Shown here: positions 14,422 to 17,348 of the stretch, piece by piece
Layout: each line of letters starts with the position of its first letter
How positions within the stretch are numbered: the first letter of the stretch is position 1
Source of the DNA: CANJXF01 sp043775015
Lineage (GTDB): Bacteria > Verrucomicrobiota > Verrucomicrobiia > Limisphaerales > CANJXF01
Assembly (NCBI GenBank): GCA_043775015.1
Contig: JAYVSV010000162.1
Location: 1-17,348 of the forward strand
Direction of reading: 5' to 3'
DNA length: 17,348 nucleotides
Notes under the pieces: generated by a model
Database searches by the model: none
The model's input: the letters and a program-made list of their open reading frames with translations, nothing else
What the model was told of the DNA's origin: nothing
Made by a program: the position numbers and the translations under genes

Positions 14422-17157
14422 TTATGGGAAGGTGATTCGGAAAAAACGTTTGGGCAAAGCGGGATCAAGCGCGGTTGACCAAACAGTGATTCCATTCACG
14501 TCGGTGGTGTTTGTGACTATGTTTGCCCAAGTCGAGAGGTCACTGGAAGCTTGGATGACGTACGCTTGCAAGGCGATTCCTTGAACCGTGACCTGTAGTT
14601 GGTTGGTGTAAACAAGTTGCACGGAAGAAATTTGCGGGGCCGGAAGATTCGTGTAAGTGGCGGTAACCACCGTGTTGCTCCCAGGCATGATGAAAAGGGT
14701 GGCCGGAGAATTGGGAGTGCTTATGCCCGAACCAATCCATTGCGAAAACGCGGTTCCCGACGGCGGCGGATTGGCCGTTAAATTCAGAATTGAACCAGCC
14801 CCATAATTTCCGCTGCCGCTTCCTTGATTCACGGCGACTTGATACGTGGTGACCGCGTTGGTTTTCCAGTAGCGCAGAAGGTGGCGCAATGCCAGGGGCG
14901 CGTTTGTCGGCGGACCGCTGCGGCCCAGTTGATCTTTGTCATTGATCCCGTGGCAATTGGCGCAGGTTCGAATTTCTCCGGGTCGGAACGTGATCCAGTA
15001 ACGTTCCTTGACGATGCTCAAATTATTATTCGTTCCGGTGAGTTGCCATGTGATCGCGCGTCCGGCGGGGATGAATGTCGCCTGAGAACCGTCGGGCAGG
15101 AGCTCGGTTCCTCCAAGCGGCGCATTGGCCACCGTGCTGGGCAGATTATAATTCGTGGTATCGTGCATCGGCGTAGCCAGGACGCGCCGTCCCGGTTGAA
15201 TATTGGTGGTGCCGAAATTGTAACCGCGCAAATAGTCCGCCTGGAGAAACTGGAGATGCGTGATGTCGTAATTCGTATAGCTGCCCGGAACGATGGAATT
15301 CGTGCCGCCGGGAATTTTTAAATTAAACGGCTGTTGTTTGTCGCCAGCATCCCGTGCCGTGACATTCCGGCTGACCACCAAAGCCAGATTGCGCGCCTGT
15401 AGTTCCGTCTGGAACGTGGACATGTCCACCCCTTCCTCGACAAAGACCTGCGCTTCAATACTAGCCACAGCTGGGCTCCATGGTTGGGGAATATAGCGTG
15501 ATCGCACTTCGACTGGTTGCAATTCCCAAAGCGCCGTGCTGTTGGTAACCAGAGTATTGCCATCCCAATAAACCGCCGGATTGGTCAACCCGCCGGTGAG
15601 TGTCTGGTTCGTTGACCAACTCGTGCTGTTGCTGGTCATCGTCATCAATCGAAAATGATACGAGGGAACAATCAGCGAATCTGTTCCAAGATTTGTATCC
15701 ACGGTCGAAGCCGCAGTAAAAGAGGCGATCAATCCACCATCGGACATCGGTAATGGATTTCGAAAAACGCCAATGGCGTTGGGCCCCGCCGTTGTCTTTG
15801 GCGTGATATACGAAACCACCATTCCCGTTGGATTCAATCCTTGCGAGCCGGTGAGTGTAATGATTTGTCCGGCAGAATGGGTTCCGCCAAATGGGCTGAA
15901 GTCCGGCGCGTCCACGCCAACGTAAGTGCCGGGTTGGCGCGGGTTTTCAATGATCTGCACGAAGTTCAAAAAGTCGTTGGTGTTCCCGCTCACAATTCCC
16001 GCCGCCGCACGGGCCACCGCCGTTGAATTCGTCAACGCCACCAGGTCATGGTCAGTCCGAAACGACGTCACGACGGCTTTGTTCAATTCCTGACGGCCCA
16101 CGTGATTCAACAACTCTTCGTTGCCCCCGTTCTGCGAAAGCATCCACGGGAAAAATTGATTAAACGTATTTCCATTTACGCCGAGTAGATTGAGCGCGTT
16201 CGTATCGAAATTGCGCGGTTCCGGAAACGGTTCGACGTCATTGGTCAGGATCAAGGCATTCAGCCCTTCGCTCGAGAAATTGAACGAGCCATTCGTCGCG
16301 CGTCCCAACCGGTCGTCGGTCGAATTGCTATCGACGACCAGATGATCCCACCGCGTCATGATCAATCGGCCAAAGCTGTCGATAAACGGGTTAGACGCAC
16401 CGCTCGTCGTGTGTTCCAAAACTCGCAAATCATTCGTGGACGGGTCAATGCTGTAAACGCCGGTGACGGAGGGCGCGCCTTTGTATTCTTCGCGTTGGGG
16501 ATAAAGATGCCATTGCCCCTGAAACGGACGATCGCTCATGAAAATAATCCGCCCATCCGTCGCGTAACAAGGAGTGACATTGTTGCAGTTTGTCGGTTGA
16601 TTCGGAACTTTGACGATCGCCGGAACGGTGTTGGAATTCGCTAAAACGGCGGTGAGGTTGGTGACTTCGTAAAGTTGCCAGAAGAAAATATTGGTATCGG
16701 CCTGAAATCGTGGCGCGCCCACCACCATGCTGAAGAGAACACGTCCACCGCCCCAATGAATTTGCGGATCACGCACCGCAATGCCGTTCGTATGCTGCGC
16801 TCCCGGTTGGCCGTAGCCCGCGTTGCGCGTCAGGTTCAGTAACGCGCCATTCGTATGAAGCACCCACAAATCTCCACCGCGACCAGCGCGCGCTGTGTCG
16901 GAAATCTGATTGCCGAAAAGCGATAGCACCGAAAGGAACGTGTTCGAAACCGTGCCATTATTTTCTTTTGGAATCGGCACCTGCGTCACGAAAACAATTG
17001 GATTCGTCAGCCCGGCCAAGCCCGTATTCGCTCTCGACTCGACCGCCACCACGCCGATCCAAACGGCAACCAAACAGACCAGCGAAGGGAGGAATCGGCG
17101 GTTCCATCCCAAAGCAAGTTGTCGATGCAGCGCCCCGGAATCAGTCAAAATTTTCAT
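14422..17157 (-). CDS. Secreted HzsA-related beta-propeller protein with one c-type haem site
   Basis: An exported protein of 911 residues from ATG 17157. The first 45 residues contain a signal or anchor sequence (FLPSLVCLVAVWIGVVAVESRA). An upstream GTG at 17262 would add 35 residues ahead of it and is less likely. Residues about 50-300 read like a PD40/TolB-type propeller (GGDLWVL, DPQIHWGGGRVLFS, DGRIIFMSDRP, PFIDSFGRLIMTRWDHL). The middle part matches the pattern of proteins related to the hydrazine synthase alpha subunit, and near its end is a single haem motif C732-A-N-C735-H736 in 'FRPGEIRTCANCHG'. Then come an InlB-like repeat (about 768-836) and a terminal module ending FFRI (905-908). 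It is probably a periplasmic or surface electron-transfer or redox protein. Hydrazine synthesis is not implied, as no partner subunits are present. It is monocistronic here, 198 bases before the GspF/PilC operon. The upstream 191 bases show no convincing promoter. Confidence 0.8.
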   Translation of the reverse strand: MKILTDSGALHRQLALGWNRRFLPSLVCLVAVWIGVVAVESRANTGLAGLTNPIVFVTQVPIPKENNGTVSNTFLSVLSLFGNQISDTARAGRGGDLWVLHTNGALLNLTRNAGYGQPGAQHTNGIAVRDPQIHWGGGRVLFSMVVGAPRFQADTNIFFWQLYEVTNLTAVLANSNTVPAIVKVPNQPTNCNNVTPCYATDGRIIFMSDRPFQGQWHLYPQREEYKGAPSVTGVYSIDPSTNDLRVLEHTTSGASNPFIDSFGRLIMTRWDHLVVDSNSTDDRLGRATNGSFNFSSEGLNALILTNDVEPFPEPRNFDTNALNLLGVNGNTFNQFFPWMLSQNGGNEELLNHVGRQELNKAVVTSFRTDHDLVALTNSTAVARAAAGIVSGNTNDFLNFVQIIENPRQPGTYVGVDAPDFSPFGGTHSAGQIITLTGSQGLNPTGMVVSYITPKTTAGPNAIGVFRNPLPMSDGGLIASFTAASTVDTNLGTDSLIVPSYHFRLMTMTSNSTSWSTNQTLTGGLTNPAVYWDGNTLVTNSTALWELQPVEVRSRYIPQPWSPAVASIEAQVFVEEGVDMSTFQTELQARNLALVVSRNVTARDAGDKQQPFNLKIPGGTNSIVPGSYTNYDITHLQFLQADYLRGYNFGTTNIQPGRRVLATPMHDTTNYNLPSTVANAPLGGTELLPDGSQATFIPAGRAITWQLTGTNNNLSIVKERYWITFRPGEIRTCANCHGINDKDQLGRSGPPTNAPLALRHLLRYWKTNAVTTYQVAVNQGSGSGNYGAGSILNLTANPPPSGTAFSQWIGSGISTPNSPATLFIMPGSNTVVTATYTNLPAPQISSVQLVYTNQLQVTVQGIALQAYVIQASSDLSTWANIVTNTTDVNGITVWSTALDPALPKRFFRITFP

Positions 17158-17348
17158 TATATGTTGAAATAGCAGCTTGCATACCGCGTCATGGACGAGA
17201 CCCTTGATCAGTTTCAAATTAAAGAACTTTCGCAAAAGCAGCGCGCGCGCGTATTGACTCACGGCAAAATGTTACCGGCGGTGGGAGACATTAGGTCTTT
17301 GTTGCCGCACGATTCAGGTTACGCAATACAGTAAAAAATTTCTTCAGT

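Noticed and set aside
17241..17251. Alternating GC run (GCGCGCGCGCG), possible Z-DNA or slippage site upstream of the HzsA-related gene
   Set aside because: It is only 11 bases long and its surroundings show no promoter or other structure.

Overview
The window looks like chromosomal DNA from a verrucomicrobium, most likely a Pedosphaera/Limisphaerales-like (subdivision 3) lineage. This is inferred from gene content, not from a marker gene. The pointers are large secreted proteins ending in a short module that finishes in an aromatic-aromatic-Arg-Leu/Ile motif, a secreted DUF6259 glycoside-hydrolase-like protein, a HzsA-related single-haem protein, moderate G+C and few strong Shine-Dalgarno sites. 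No rRNA, tRNA, IS element, CRISPR array or integrase was seen, and every intergenic gap is under 200 bases.

Layout: (1) About 27-4757 (+) encodes a giant multidomain extracellular beta-sandwich protein whose 5' end is not convincing. (2) 4901-5632 (-) is a SMUG1-type uracil-DNA glycosylase. Upstream of it on the same strand lies a secreted DUF6259 glycoside-hydrolase-like protein (5732-8011, -). (3) Divergent from that gene are a zinc-dependent alcohol dehydrogenase (8151-9179, +) and a secreted serine beta-lactamase-fold hydrolase (9233-10288, +). (4) Convergent with them is a minus-strand run, in transcription order: GspF/PilC inner-membrane platform protein (14223-13009), NtrC-type sigma-54 activator (12961-11492) and class II fructose-bisphosphate aldolase (11387-10422). 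A strong intrinsic terminator follows the aldolase. (5) 17157-14422 (-) is a secreted HzsA-related propeller protein with one CxxCH haem site.

How the genes may work together: the GspF/PilC gene and the sigma-54 activator are 47 bases apart and probably co-transcribed. A sequence resembling a -24/-12 (sigma-54) promoter lies 38 bases upstream of the GspF/PilC start, so the operon may be controlled by its own activator class. No cognate histidine kinase, pilin or secretion ATPase is present here. The other genes look like ordinary chromosomal neighbours: DNA repair, polysaccharide or glycoside breakdown, redox and central carbon metabolism. The most unusual items are the terminal module shared by the first and last large secreted proteins, the Cys-rich CxC segment inside the giant protein, the HzsA-related haem protein and the sigma-54-like promoter. 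I found no evidence of a defence system or other mobile cassette.
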